This document shows positions 26,219 to 37,411 of a DNA stretch of 64,000 nt, piece after piece. This DNA is from Teratosphaeria epicoccoides (Eukaryota; Ascomycota; Dothideomycetes; Mycosphaerellales; Teratosphaeriaceae). The stretch covers positions 42,249-106,248 of the forward strand of contig JADDMT010000100.1 of NCBI GenBank assembly GCA_021401465.1. The letters are read 5' to 3'. The notes beneath the pieces are model-generated. The model saw only the letters and a list, made by a program, of their open reading frames with translations. It ran no database searches and was not told the DNA's origin. The first letter of the stretch is position 1, and every line of letters starts with the position of its first letter. Both the position numbers and the translations under genes were made by a program.

Positions 26219-28855
26219 CTACTTCCCCAAACTCTCCAATAACCCACCTCCATCCCCCTTCGTCTCCACCGCCTTAAACGCCATCCCCACAACATCAATG
26301 CCCCTCTCCGCCCGCTCAAACGCCGCACCACTCCTATCCGTCAAAACCTTCAAATCCTCATCACTTAACACCCCCCTATCCTCCACCACCTCAAACCTCT
26401 CCCCATCATCCTTACTCAAAAGCTTCTGCAGCTCCGCAAAATCCGCCCCTGCCACCTCCCCACCCTTCCGGAACCGACCCTTCTGGATCACCAATTTCTC
26501 CAGCCGACGTTTCGAGTCCGCCTTCTCGAGCAGCATTTGCTCGACGGTGCCTTTGGTCGCGAAGCGGTAGACGATGACGGGTCGCGTCTGACCGATGCGG
26601 TGGGCGCGGTCTTGAGCCTGGAGGTCTTGCTGCGGGTTCCAGTCGCTGTCGAAAAGGAGGACGGTGTCTGCGGCGGCGAGGTTGATGCCTTGGCCTCCTG
26701 CGCGGGTGGAGAGGAGGAAGATGTTTGTCTCGCTTTTCTGGTCGTTGAAGTCCAGGATCTGTTGTTGTCGATCCGATTGAGCGATCGAGCCGTCTATGCG
26801 ACATGTGGGCCAGCCGCGGAGCTCGGAGCAGTAGGTCTCGAGCAGGTCTAGCTGTGTCTTGAATTGAGAGAATATGAGAACTTTATGGCCTTTCTTGAGT
26901 AGCTCAGGAAGAAGACGATCAAGCAGCAGCATTTTGCCAGACTCGGTCACCAGACTCTCGTTTACCTGCGTGTTGTCGTCAAGGTCGAAAGGATAGTAGA
27001 AGTTGTGCGGTGAGTTGCAGCATTGCCGCAGCTGCATGACAGGATTCTGGAGCTTCTTCTGGGAAATCTCGCGTTTCGCCATCTGCAGTGTCTTCGCTCG
27101 CTCTGTCGCCTCCTCATCTTCAGGCGCGTCCGACTCTGACGGTGGCGGCGAGGCGCCCTCCTCCAATTGCTTGAAGTATCTGGTGTCTGACACTTCCTCG
27201 TAATTCGCATTCTTCTTGGCTCTGCGCGAGCGGCTGACATTGCTACCGGCAGTTGCTGGGGTCGACGCACGACTTGACTTGGCACTCTTGTTTGGTGTTG
27301 TTGCGCTATCTATGGCTTTGCGCTTCAAGCTCCGACTCCTGACACTGGCAGGCGTGGTCCGACCGCTGATGCTTTCGACCATTTTGTCCTCCAAGAAATT
27401 CCGGCTGTTGCCTTCCAAGATAGCCTGGTATAGGTCTCGCTGCGTGGCTGTGAGAGGCGCATACAGCACATACTCTCGCTTCTTAGGCAGTGAAGTCTCA
27501 ACATCAGTCTTGACTCTTCGTAGAAGAAAGGGCTTCAGGATGGCGTGCAGACTAGCAACCAAGCTCTTCTTCCTGTCTTCGGATAGGATCTGCTCGTACC
27601 CACCCTTCTCTTTTAACGCGCTGAAGTCGAACCATGACTCGAACGACTCGAGCTTGTCAAAGATGCTTGGCATCAGGAAATGCAGCAACGACCAAAGCTC
27701 TGTCAGGTTGTTCTGAAGCGGCGTGCCAGTGATCAAAAGCCTGTTGGCCGACTGATACGATTGCAGCTCTCTGATCAATCGACAGTTCAGGTTCTTGATA
27801 CGATGACCCTCATCGATGATGATAAACTTCCAACCAAAGTGCGCCAGATGCTTGCGATCATTCATGCAGATCTCGTAGCTGGTGCAAATAACAGGGAAGT
27901 CAGCACTACCAGGACTGCGTAGACGCTTACGCCGGATCTCCTCGCGCTCTTGCTTGCTTCCGTGGTAGAGCACGACCGGAATGTCGGGAGTCCACTTCTT
28001 GAACTCTGCAACCCAATTGCTGGTGGTACTGAGAGGAGCAGCGATTAGGAACGGCCCGTTGACGCCTTTCTCGCGCAGAAACGCCAGGAACGCAATGGTT
28101 TGGATGGTCTTGCCAAGACCCATCTCGTCGGCAAGAATGCCATTGAGACCATTCTCGTACAGCGAGGTCAGCCACTCCAGACCTTCAAGCTGGTACGTTC
28201 GCATCAAGCCTCCTGTTACCAAATCAGGCTGCTTGGCAGATCGCAAATCTTGCATGCCAATGTCACCTGGCTTGACATGCGAGTCCTTCGACTCCTCCGC
28301 CAAAGCGTCTGAGATCGAAGCCTTGCCAGCCTTCTCCTCCAGTTGCTCCTTCTTGAAATGGTCCGAGATCTTGCCACCTTTGCTGCTCCGGGACGGTCGA
28401 CCACGACTTGGTAGCTTCTTCTGCGGCGATTCTGGCACTTCGTCGGCCTTCGCCCGCGTCGCGGCAGCACCTCTCGTCGCTCTCTTTTGACTCGCTTGCG
28501 CTGCCTCGTCCGCCTTCGCCTCACGCTTCTCCGCACGCTTCCGACTCTTCTCGTCCTTGGCCGTTTCTGCTTCTTCCTGGTTCGTCATTTGTTGGAGCAT
28601 GATGGCCGAATACAGCTTGCTCTGACTAAGCAGATATTCCAATGCCTTGTACTTCTGATCAACGGCTTGCGAGCCGCCCTTGAGATCCTTCTCACGCTCA
28701 GCCGCCATCTTCTTCTCGCGCTTCTCATCTTCCTTCTGCCTCATCGCAGCCATCTTCGCCTCCTCCTCGTGCATAGCTCTGGTAGGACCATCTTCGCCAT
28801 CTTCCGGCGACGTCGGCGGCGTGTCGACCGCGGTGTCGCTGGGTTCTGAAGACAT
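26219..28855 (-). CDS. SNF2-family chromatin remodeller, LSH/HELLS-DDM1-Irc5 type
   Basis: Single exon, 878 residues. A basic/acidic coiled N-terminus (about 1-170) precedes the ATPase. Motif I is DEMGLGKT (243-250), followed by a DEGH box in FIIIDEGHRIKN, the motif III LLITGTPLQNNLTELWSLL and a C-terminal helicase lobe with LLSTRAGGQGINL and RAHRIGQTRPV. A Ser/Arg-rich insert of about 100 residues separates the lobes, as in LSH proteins. Homologues are mouse HELLS/LSH, plant DDM1, yeast Irc5 and Neurospora MUS-30, which slide nucleosomes (with CDCA7 partners in animals) to allow DNA methylation or repair. Subtype is judged from overall pattern. The gene is complete. Confidence 0.85.
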   Translation of the reverse strand: MSSEPSDTAVDTPPTSPEDGEDGPTRAMHEEEAKMAAMRQKEDEKREKKMAAEREKDLKGGSQAVDQKYKALEYLLSQSKLYSAIMLQQMTNQEEAETAKDEKSRKRAEKREAKADEAAQASQKRATRGAAATRAKADEVPESPQKKLPSRGRPSRSSKGGKISDHFKKEQLEEKAGKASISDALAEESKDSHVKPGDIGMQDLRSAKQPDLVTGGLMRTYQLEGLEWLTSLYENGLNGILADEMGLGKTIQTIAFLAFLREKGVNGPFLIAAPLSTTSNWVAEFKKWTPDIPVVLYHGSKQEREEIRRKRLRSPGSADFPVICTSYEICMNDRKHLAHFGWKFIIIDEGHRIKNLNCRLIRELQSYQSANRLLITGTPLQNNLTELWSLLHFLMPSIFDKLESFESWFDFSALKEKGGYEQILSEDRKKSLVASLHAILKPFLLRRVKTDVETSLPKKREYVLYAPLTATQRDLYQAILEGNSRNFLEDKMVESISGRTTPASVRSRSLKRKAIDSATTPNKSAKSSRASTPATAGSNVSRSRRAKKNANYEEVSDTRYFKQLEEGASPPPSESDAPEDEEATERAKTLQMAKREISQKKLQNPVMQLRQCCNSPHNFYYPFDLDDNTQVNESLVTESGKMLLLDRLLPELLKKGHKVLIFSQFKTQLDLLETYCSELRGWPTCRIDGSIAQSDRQQQILDFNDQKSETNIFLLSTRAGGQGINLAAADTVLLFDSDWNPQQDLQAQDRAHRIGQTRPVIVYRFATKGTVEQMLLEKADSKRRLEKLVIQKGRFRKGGEVAGADFAELQKLLSKDDGERFEVVEDRGVLSDEDLKVLTDRSGAAFERAERGIDVVGMAFKAVETKGDGGGLLESLGK

Positions 28856-29310
28856 GGTATGCGCCCAAGCAAAGATAAGTTGCCACCCAAGAGTGTTCTA
28901 CAGAAATAAATGCAGCTGACGTTTCTTTCACTACAAAATTCGTCCGAGACTACGCCAACGCCTCCCAAGACAAGACCTGACTGTGCTATGTGGTACGTAC
29001 GTTCAGTGTGTGGACAGAAACATACATCTTGCCAGGAACGAGGAACGCGTGACGACATTGAACGCGTCCAAAGGCATTAGCGCCGATCTGCCAAATCTTA
29101 CATCGAGGTGATCGGCACTAAACTCAAATCGGTAGCGACGACAACATACGGCACCACCACCACCCCCTGACTCGTCTAGCGGGTAGTAGACCTTGTGCTC
29201 TTTTCATGGTCGACTCCTTTCAGGATACCTTTGATCTGTGAACTCACATCTTCCCTCGCTATGCATCAGTCATCTCAAGCTATACAAATCGCCAAGTTAG
29301 AGAGTACCAT
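28856..29310. other. Intergenic, about 450 bp
   Basis: Lies between the start of the LSH-like gene and the stop of the sugar transporter, both on minus. It should hold the remodeller promoter and the transporter 3' UTR. Nothing else is evident. Confidence 0.4.
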
Positions 29311-31141
29311 CTAACCTCTCCTCGTCAGCTCCTCCTTTTCCTCTTCCGCGCCCCGCAAAGTGCCCTCGGGATATTCAGGTTCGCTGTCCATCCCTGCACC
29401 AGGGTGCTTATGCTGTTCCTCCTCATCGACATGCTTCTTGCCCTTGCGGACTTGGCGTTCAGTCCAGACGGGGTTCTGGCCAGAGCGATGCGCTTCTTCG
29501 AAAATGGCATCTGATCTCTAGTCAGTCCTCGTCTGCTGGGTTCAGGAGCATCAGATGTGTTCACCCATCTTCTCAAGCTTGTAGCCATTCGTCTCAGGGA
29601 AGAAGAAATACACGATTGGAATGTGCACGTAGTTGAAACACATAAAGACGAAGAACGTTTTCCAGCTGATCTTGGCGATCATGATCGGCGCGAGTTGAAC
29701 GACGCCATAGTTGATGAGCCTGCGAGACGATGAGTCACCGGATGGCCAGCCGCAAGCACTCCAAGTACGTACCAATTCGAGCAGGTCGAGAATCCGTTCG
29801 CTTGTGCTCTGATGCGTATCGGCGTCACTTCAGCCGGGTAGAGCCAGGTGACACCTAACCAACCGATGGCAAAGCATACCTCGTAGAAGAAGATGAACGC
29901 TGTTGCGGCATACCCAGGCGCTTTGTTCTCTCCTGTGGTCACAGCAAGGCATGCGCCGATAATCAACATCGAGGTACCCTGTCAGATTGTCAGCGTTCTG
30001 CGCACGCAATGTATGAGATGGTCCGGCGTACCATCCCAAACGCCCCCCAAAGCATCAGAGTCCTTCGTCCAAGCTTGTCGACGATGAATAGAGCAAGCAA
30101 AGCTGCGACGAAGAACGCAGATCCGAGACAGCCCGACAACAGACGCGAGAGCACCGGCGAGAAGCCGAGGGTGTTCTCGAAGACGGAAGTCGCGTAGTAA
30201 GTGACGAGGTTCAGACCACCCAGCTGTTGGAAAGCCTGTGCAGCGCATGCAACAAGCAATCGCCACAAGTTCATCTCGGGACCATTGCTCAGCATCTCCT
30301 TAGCCGTCAAAGGCGTCATTTGTGTGATCTCGTTCACGCGCTGCATCTCCTCAATATCCGCAATCAGCTCTGGATCATTGACGTCCTTCTCCTCAAGGTT
30401 GGCCATAATGAGACGAGCGTCTTCCGCTTTGCCCTTCTTGATCAGCCAGCGCGGCGACTCCGGGTACAGTAGCACGCCGATGATTAGTGCAATACCGAAG
30501 AGAGCTTGGAGCGCGATCGGGAAGCGCCACTGGAAGCTGCTCTTGGTGTAGAACCAGAAGCCGTAATTGACCCAGTAGCTGAGGCAGATACCCCCGGTGA
30601 TAAGTGCGCCTTCGAACAGCACGAGGAAACCTCTGATTTTTGGCGGTGCCATCTCGGATTGCCAGACAGGAATGCTGCTTGTGTTCATGCCGTTCCCGAA
30701 GCCTGTTACAATGCGCCCAACGATGAGCTGGGCCAGTGTCGTAGATGCGGTCTGGATAGCCGTCCCGACGAGCATGATCAAGGTGCCAATAAGAACAGCT
30801 CTGCCTGCCGTTAGTGCCATGCTCACACCTGCGCAGCTCTCGATGCATTACCTCCGTCTCCCAAGGATGTCTCCAATACCAACAATCAGACCAGACCCCA
30901 TGAGGCATCCAACTTCGTAGATAGCAACCACCAATGCTTGGATAGCTCCGTCCTTGTAATTGGAATCCATCTTGGGGAAGGCCGCCACGAACATGGGCTC
31001 AGTAATGATACCCGACATGATTCCCTGATCGTACCCAAAGAGCAAGAAGGCACTGGCAGCTGTAACGCATACTCCAATTTGAACAGCCTTGCCGCTGATC
31101 TTACCTTCGAGCAGGCCGCTATGGGAAAGCGCGGCGCCCAT
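29311..31141 (-). CDS. MFS sugar transporter
   Basis: Five exons (31141-30852, 30800-30032, 29978-29773, 29719-29565, 29510-29311) give 539 residues. The four introns are about 50-55 bp and each restores frame. Sugar-porter landmarks are FLLFGYDQGIMSG in helix 1, DILGRRRAVLIG after helix 2 (split by intron 1), the PESPRWL motif, QQLGGLNLVTYY in helix 7, DKLGRRTLML and the closing PETNGYKLEKMD. About 12 helices with a hydrophilic C-terminal tail. It should import a hexose or related sugar across the plasma membrane; specificity is not readable. The last short exon, encoding DAIFEEAHRSGQNPVWTERQ, is typical of fungal hexose carriers and supports the final intron. Confidence 0.9.
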
Positions 31142-32659
31142 CGTGATGGAATGCAGCTGCCAGAGCGCAAAGCTGTGGCTTGAGACAGGAACAGGAAGTG
31201 CTTTGAAAAGAAGACGTTGTGACGGATATTCCTACCTGATATACCGCCGTAGCGGGGAGCAAGAATCAATCTGGTCTTGGCTCTCCACACTACCCAAAAC
31301 GCCGGCGACGTGCAGTCTCTGCGCTCAGGTTGCTGCTTATGGGGCTCCATGGCTTGGCAGCCGAAAGCATCATCACGTAGCTGATGGGGCTGCATACCCG
31401 GTTGACTCAACCTTCGGGGCTTTGCCAGGGCGCTGAGGGATCTGTTTGGGCGGTGAGGTACACAGCGGAACCCTGACATCACAGCCCGTGGGTCGAGGTC
31501 GGTTGGACGTAGCACATTGTCTCCATTCCACTGTTCTGCCGGCGTGCAAGGGTCGCCACTTTGTGATGTCCAATGACGCGAAGCTGGATGCTGTCGGCGT
31601 GACCTCGCTGTGATGAAAGACAGAGGATCCAGCTTCCTCAGGGCTGGGAAGTGCGTCTAGAAAGGCATGTCCACTGTAGCCGCCCAAAGCCAAAGGCCTG
31701 CGAGTGAGGTTCGCTGCAGGATTTGCATCGCCTTAGAAGCCCCAGAACAAGAGCGCAGGCAGTTTTCGATCGAGGTGTGATTTATGAAGAAGTCCTCTCG
31801 TCCTCACGCGATTATCTCGGCCATTTGGACGGAGAAAAGGTTGGTCCACTTGAGGCTCTGCGGGACGCTCCGAGGTTCGTCTCGTACACCCCTGAAGGCT
31901 CTTTTCAATACCGAATCATCCCCTTTGGCGTCGTGACAAGACTGAAAGCATGCTGCTCGACAATGGCAAAGCGCGAGACGTCGGCAAAGACCTGTAATGC
32001 TCATCACTTTGCTTCTCCTCTTGGCCTGAGCACATATGTATCACCAGACAGCCTGCCAGCCATCCGAGGCTTTTTCGCTCCTGGTCCTTATCTTGTACAG
32101 TCGCCTCCCTCCTGTACGGCCGCCATGGAATCGAAAGGGACGTCAACCCGACCGGGCTCTCCTGGCTGTGCAGACGAGACTTCACCTTCTGAAGCAGGAT
32201 ATTCGACGACCCGACCGAACGCGGCACTTCTTCGCATCGCGCGCTGGCAGCATACACCCACATGTGACAATCGCACCGGCACGCATTCTGACCTGGTGCC
32301 AAGTTCTGCGCTTCTTTGCCAGCCACTACACGGCAAGGCAGAAGGCCAACGAGGGCGTCATCGACTTCACGACAGCTTCGGTCAGGAGACAGCTCGCAGA
32401 CTGGGCTACACGGATCACACGACTGCAGGACACCTCCTCCTGCGCGCGACTGGAGAGTGCGTAGGAGGTTTGAGTCTGGCCTCCGGGATGCGCACAAGTG
32501 ACCGACAGAAGCATTTCGCAGTGCTTCACAGCATCGTTACGACTGAGGCTAATTTATACACTGAAAGGCGTATCAGATTCAAGCTGCAGCTAGAAGAATT
32601 TCATGCGCAACGTGAGAACCTCTGGCGCGCTACTGCTGCGCGGCGATGCCACTGTCCGA
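31142..32659. other. Intergenic, about 1.5 kb, no supported gene
   Basis: Long overlapping frames on both strands (31723-32670 plus, 32036-32464 plus, 31916-32497 minus) mask each other. The longest starts only with TTG and lacks motifs. This may be decayed coding sequence, since it borders a broken gene, but I cannot identify its origin. Confidence 0.3.
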
Positions 32660-33967
32660 CTAAGCCCTAATGCTCATCCTCTCGGTCTTGTCCAGCAACC
32701 TCCTCATGCTCGACGCCTCGTTCTTCTCCCTGGGCCTATTCCAGGCCGTCGTCCTAGTCGCAAGCTCCTGCGAGTCGATAGACTTCGCGTCGTCCTCGTG
32801 CTTGTTCGGGTTCTGAGGCGGCGGCACGTCCGTGGCCTTGATGTACTCCGCGCTCTCGGTGCCGGGTCCGATCGGGCTTCCGTTCTTGGCGCCGGTCGGG
32901 TCCCCAGCGTTGGTCTTGTTCTTGGGCGGAGCCATGTTCTCGTTGACGGTCGTGTCGTAGATCGTCTCGTGGTGCACAGTGCAAATACCACATCGTATGG
33001 TCAGTGCTCGGTCTTGCACAGCACCATGCCCCCTCACCCGCCACTCCACCGCCTCCTCTCATGCCACCTCCACCAACCTAGAGAGCGCCCGTTCTGGAAC
33101 ATGACCATGTTCTTGGTCATCCACAGGGACCTGCCTGTCTTCGTCGAGGTCTACTTGCAATCCGAACAGATCTTCTCGACCTGCATAACCTTCATGATCT
33201 TAGCCATGTCGATGGTCACGTTGTTGTTCTGGTTCATCATCGCACTCTGGCGGCCGACGGTATTCATCTCCTTGTTGCTGTCCACGCACATGGACGCGAC
33301 AGTGGCGCTGCGCCAGGGCGTGATCTTCAACGAGATCATGGTCTGGCACATCCTGCAGTTGTTGACTAGGATGTCGCACATGCTGGAGTCGCCGTCGAGA
33401 GCGGGATCACAGCACCTTCTGCAAGACATCCTTCGCCCGCGCCGTCTCGCGATAGTACGCCAGATTCCCCACCTCCCTCGACACATCCCTCGCATCCGGA
33501 TCGCCGCCATATTCGCGCACGCCCTGCTCGCCAAGCATCCTGGCATTCGCCTGCTTCACGAACCCAGCCTGCCTGCGGTAATGCTCGCTCGCATACACTA
33601 GCAGCATTTTCAGATCGCGGACATCGACCTTCCTGTCCCGCGAAGCGTCGATGTCAGGATGCACAGACGGGTTGCCGAAGGGGTATTCGGGGTCCTCGGT
33701 AGAGGTGGCGGTGAACTTGAAGTCCCGAGCCGGGACATCGGGGTCGTAGGCAGCGTCTGCTTGCCTCAGGCGGACGAGGTGGGTTTTCGCGTCCGAGATG
33801 TCCGTAATGGCGTTGGTGGAGGCGGCGAGGTCGTGCCGGTCGGAAGCCCAGTCGATCATGAGCATGCCTTGGGGTTGGGTGAGGAGATCGTCGTCGTCCG
33901 TGTAGCCTTGGAGTTTGCGGTGCGCGGCTATGTAGACGAGGATGGTACGGTGGTCGGTCACGCTCAT
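32660..33967 (-). pseudogene. Broken gene of unknown family (frameshift plus in-frame stop)
   Basis: From the ATG at 33967 a 186-codon frame runs to a TGA at 33407-33409. The next reading frame then continues with strong G/C third-position bias from DPALDGDSSMCD (33408 on) through two CxxC motifs (CRMC, CSDC) to a TAG ending at 33151, beyond which the same biased frame goes on (TKTGRSLWMTKNMVMFQNG). A third biased block in 32660-33049 ends in MRRLLDKTERMSIRA and may be joined by an intron. Removing one base near 33409 restores continuity, and no intron of plausible size does so. At least two lesions therefore separate coding-like blocks, which suggests a pseudogene; sequencing error is the alternative. 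I do not recognise the family. Confidence 0.6.
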
Positions 33968-34202
33968 CTGGGTTGGCTTGGTTGAGGTGGTGGAAGACTG
34001 TGAGCTGGTTAGCTAAAGCCGAGTCAGTTGGACTTGGTGAGGGTCCGGACCATTCTTGTAAGCTTGAGGTGATGTGGTTGTGTATTGAAAGGTTGGTGAA
34101 GCGAAGCTCGTGATAGAGAATGCTGTGTGAATGTTGTTATACGAGTCGAAGCGATCGATGTGTATATTGTAAAACAAACCGTGCAAGAAGTTGCAAGGGA
34201 GA

Positions 34203-35528
34203 ATGAGAATCTTATACTCGAGCATAAACGCTAGCACGGACCAAGAAAGCGTGCGACAGACCATAAAGCATTGGCAGAAGTCCCGCCTGCCTGCTTACGA
34301 CTATGTCAACATCCCGCCGGGAGCAGACAGTGCTAAGGACACGACTGTGCCGCCGCAGGAGTTGTCGAGGTTTGAGAAGAGGCTGGTGCACCAGTTGGTT
34401 CGCGCCGAATATCCAGAGCTGGTGACGATTAGCAGGAAGAATTTCGTGCAAGTCGTCCGCTATGACAAAGAGCGTGAGGACAAGATTGCGGCCGATCGTC
34501 GTCGTGAATTTTATGAACGTGTTGGCCGGCAGAAAGGCTTCAGGTGGATCGTCGAAGCAATGCTGGGCAGTAACATCGGCCAACTCGACTTACGAGAGGT
34601 CGCAAAGGATTGGAAGACCGGCGAGCCAATCTTTTGCGACATGCACGAGCTGAAGAATCAGTTCAACACAGCATGCACAAAGCTCCGCGGAAATCCAAAA
34701 ATGATGATCGGTCACAACTGCTTCCTGGATCTGGTGTACATCTACCGCCACTTCATCGGCACTCTGCCAGATACCGTCGAGGAGTTCCAAAGAAAGCTGC
34801 ACGGGTTGTGGCCTGTCATCGTCGATACCAAGTATATGAGCACGCACAACTGTGGTGACATCAATCCTGTATCCTCACTCGAGCAGATTGCCGCGCAACT
34901 CAGCACTCAGGTAAGTCCTTTGCTGGAGGTACCAGTGGAGCACAGCAACTATACACAAGTGGAAGCATTCCATGAAGCGGGCTTCGACTCCTATCTCACT
35001 GCGCAGATCGCTATTCGCCTGTCAAGCAAGCTGGAGCAGCAAGGCATCTACGTCTCAGCTGACACTGCCGCCACTAATGCCCTTGCGAATGGCACAGCCG
35101 CACTGAAGCTTACCGATGGCAACCTCGCATCCCATAAAGGTCGTCCACCAAACAAATCCTTTGCCTCAAATTGGTCGCTCGACCCAGTACCGCCGACTAC
35201 CGATAGCTCAGGCTTCACCCCTTCTGCACCTGGCGCGAAGTGGAAGCGCCACGGTGATCCCACCGTCGCAGCTAAGAGCGGTGAAGATGACCCGTTCAAC
35301 TATGACCCAAAAGACTTGCAGCACCGGCATCACAATTGGAAAGCCGACTTGACGATTCCCGGTGGTATGCCCAGGCTAAGCAGTGACTTCTGGAGGGTGT
35401 ATGGGAATAAGCTGCGTGTGTTCGGGACTGAGGAGGGGGTGTGTGCACTTGCTGGTTGTGAGCTGGACGCGGGCGGTAGTGAGGAGGAGGGCATGGGTCA
35501 AGGTGGTGTGAAGATCGACAGCCAGTGA
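34203..35528 (+). CDS. PARN-like deadenylase (CAF1 superfamily), N-terminally truncated
   Basis: Open frame of 441 residues from the ATG at 34203. It matches the middle and C-terminal parts of poly(A)-specific ribonuclease: FEKRLVHQLVRAEYPELVTI, then RRREFYERVGRQKGFRWIVEAM, then the nuclease half with MIGHNCFLDLVYIYRHF (third acidic residue) and HEAGFDSYL (catalytic His and last Asp of the DEDDh set). The first catalytic Asp-x-Glu block, expected about 150-190 residues upstream, is absent. An in-frame stop lies at 34170-34172, and the upstream DNA belongs to an unrelated broken gene on the other strand. As encoded, the protein should be inactive as an exonuclease. It is either a 5'-deleted pseudogene or a binding-only paralogue. 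A GTAAGT at 34912-34917 is read through as coding. Confidence 0.7.
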   Translation: MRILYSSINASTDQESVRQTIKHWQKSRLPAYDYVNIPPGADSAKDTTVPPQELSRFEKRLVHQLVRAEYPELVTISRKNFVQVVRYDKEREDKIAADRRREFYERVGRQKGFRWIVEAMLGSNIGQLDLREVAKDWKTGEPIFCDMHELKNQFNTACTKLRGNPKMMIGHNCFLDLVYIYRHFIGTLPDTVEEFQRKLHGLWPVIVDTKYMSTHNCGDINPVSSLEQIAAQLSTQVSPLLEVPVEHSNYTQVEAFHEAGFDSYLTAQIAIRLSSKLEQQGIYVSADTAATNALANGTAALKLTDGNLASHKGRPPNKSFASNWSLDPVPPTTDSSGFTPSAPGAKWKRHGDPTVAAKSGEDDPFNYDPKDLQHRHHNWKADLTIPGGMPRLSSDFWRVYGNKLRVFGTEEGVCALAGCELDAGGSEEEGMGQGGVKIDSQ

Positions 35529-35869
35529 CAGGCTTGCGATGATGGTGTGAGTCCTGCAGACCACCAGCTCACGGCTGCGCGAATGCAAGTTCTACACATG
35601 TCGCACGAGTCAATGAAGAATCGGGGCCAAGTGGGTGCAAGCTATCCCAGCTGGCTGTTGTGAAAATAGACGAGACCAAGCGTATAATGCTTCATACCGA
35701 CTTTCGGTCCATCACTAATAATAATCGCATGTGAGGGGCCCCACTTTAAGTTTTGCTAGCGGCGGTTCACGAGTCTTGCCGTTTCCAACTCTCCGTCACT
35801 GTTCAACAAACCTTCAAACTGCATTTCGTACCCGCGCATCTCGCAAGGCCATTGAGCTCGAAAACGCGC

Positions 35870-36991
35870 ATGATGTCTGGTCCGGCGACGATATGTTTGA
35901 AGCGTAAGGCTGGCGAGGATCCACCGGAGCAGTTGGTGGTGCAGAAGAGGCAGATCTCGGATGCGGTTGGCGAAGAGCTACGCTACACCCTCAAGAAGAG
36001 AGAGGAGGAGCGACTGTTCCAGAATAGTGCACCGATCAAACTCTCCTCCACGGCGACGTCGCGACCGAGTAGCAAAGAAGGACGGCGGACATTTCACCTG
36101 GCACGAGCATTGGCAGCTTCGGGCGTGCAGGGGAGGAGGAATGGCAAGAGGAAGCGGGAAGATGTGCTCACGGTGGAGGAGAAGCGTCGGGCAATCAAGG
36201 CCGGATCACGTGATACGAAAGGTATGCAGACAGATGCAGACGACGACGACGACGAGGAAGTCAAGCCTTTCAAACAGCCAAGCAAAGGCTCCGCAGTACG
36301 CAAGCCTGCACCTCCACAACCCATTGTCAGCGACGACAACGACGAGCTGCAAGCCCGGCAGCTGCAGGATATGCGCCGAATGGAGTCGCTGGCGGATCAT
36401 CTTCATCAATTTGCTCTTGCCGAGATCGCAAAAGCCCCGAAGCCGAGACTGACAGCCGTCCCGAAGCTCTCAGGAGCACGAAGCCGTGAGATACATCAGC
36501 AGCGGACGGCAGCGTCCCCAAGTAATCTCAGTGCTCAGAATGATGTTCGCACGGTCGATGGAGATGCGGATTACGTTTATGACACCTACGTTCTCGCTCC
36601 GAACAGCGCCGCCGCGGCTGCCAGTCTCAGCACTGCAACAAATCTCGCCGAGACAGGTGAAATCGGCTACTTGATCATCAGCGAAGATGACGAGTCGACA
36701 TGGGAGACGTTTATGGAAGACGAAGAGAGCGACAAAGAGTTTGCCACGGATGACGAGGACGAGAATGCTGAGAATTACTACGGTGCTGATTACCCTGAGG
36801 ACGAGCTGGCTTCGGACGACGAGTATGGTCGAGGTGATTATCATTACCGTCGCAACGGCAATTCTGACAATGAGGCGTGGGATGACGCCGATGCAGCTTA
36901 CAGTGACGGCGATGAAGACGATGAGCTGGATCGGTCGATGAGTGCCTGGAAGACCAGAATATTGGATCCCAGCCGCGGCGCTATAGGGTAG
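35870..36991 (+). CDS. IWR1: Iwr1, RNA polymerase II nuclear import factor
   Basis: Single exon of 373 residues from the ATG at 35870 (frame is open further up only from TTG). The N-terminus carries a conserved LKRKAGEDPPEQL block. The middle is disordered and charged. The C-terminal third contains the Iwr1 domain: YVYDTYVLAP, then GYLIISEDDESTWETF, then the acidic DDEDENAENYYGADYPEDEL segment and DDEYGRGDYHYR. Iwr1 binds assembled RNA polymerase II in the active-centre cleft and directs its import with karyopherin alpha. The domain order and acidic signature support the name. Nothing is missing. Confidence 0.85.
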   Translation: MMSGPATICLKRKAGEDPPEQLVVQKRQISDAVGEELRYTLKKREEERLFQNSAPIKLSSTATSRPSSKEGRRTFHLARALAASGVQGRRNGKRKREDVLTVEEKRRAIKAGSRDTKGMQTDADDDDDEEVKPFKQPSKGSAVRKPAPPQPIVSDDNDELQARQLQDMRRMESLADHLHQFALAEIAKAPKPRLTAVPKLSGARSREIHQQRTAASPSNLSAQNDVRTVDGDADYVYDTYVLAPNSAAAAASLSTATNLAETGEIGYLIISEDDESTWETFMEDEESDKEFATDDEDENAENYYGADYPEDELASDDEYGRGDYHYRRNGNSDNEAWDDADAAYSDGDEDDELDRSMSAWKTRILDPSRGAIG

Positions 36992-37411
36992 GGACTATGC
37001 GGACGGCATGCCAATGCACGCGGTCGTATTGCCGAGTGCCCGTCTCCCTTACAGCTGTATCATTTCAGTGCCACTCAAGTTGTCGGCCGAGAGGGCAGAA
37101 GAACACTCCGCCAAGGTCCTGCGGATCAGCGCACAAGATCTGATCTTTGGAGACAACGAAATGGCAGTTCGCACCCATGCCTGCTCTCCTCTACCACTCA
37201 GTGCTCGAAAGCTCCATTCTGAGAATGGAGGGATCACGTCATATCACTACTTCGTCTGCCTCAGATTGTTTGAAGCAAAGACATCAGTGAGGAGCACGGG
37301 CTGCAAAGTCATTGGGCGAATGGAACCAGTAGACTAGGTCTTTGAATATTCCCCGATTGGGTTTGAAGACATCTGTATCATCACCTGTGCTCACATTCGC
37401 CGCAGACAGTC

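Noticed and set aside
31723..32670. 315-codon plus-strand frame between the sugar transporter and the broken gene
   Set aside because: It begins with TTG, has no motif, and overlaps 142- and 193-codon frames on both strands, as expected in GC-rich noncoding DNA. It may be old coding sequence, but I cannot support a product.
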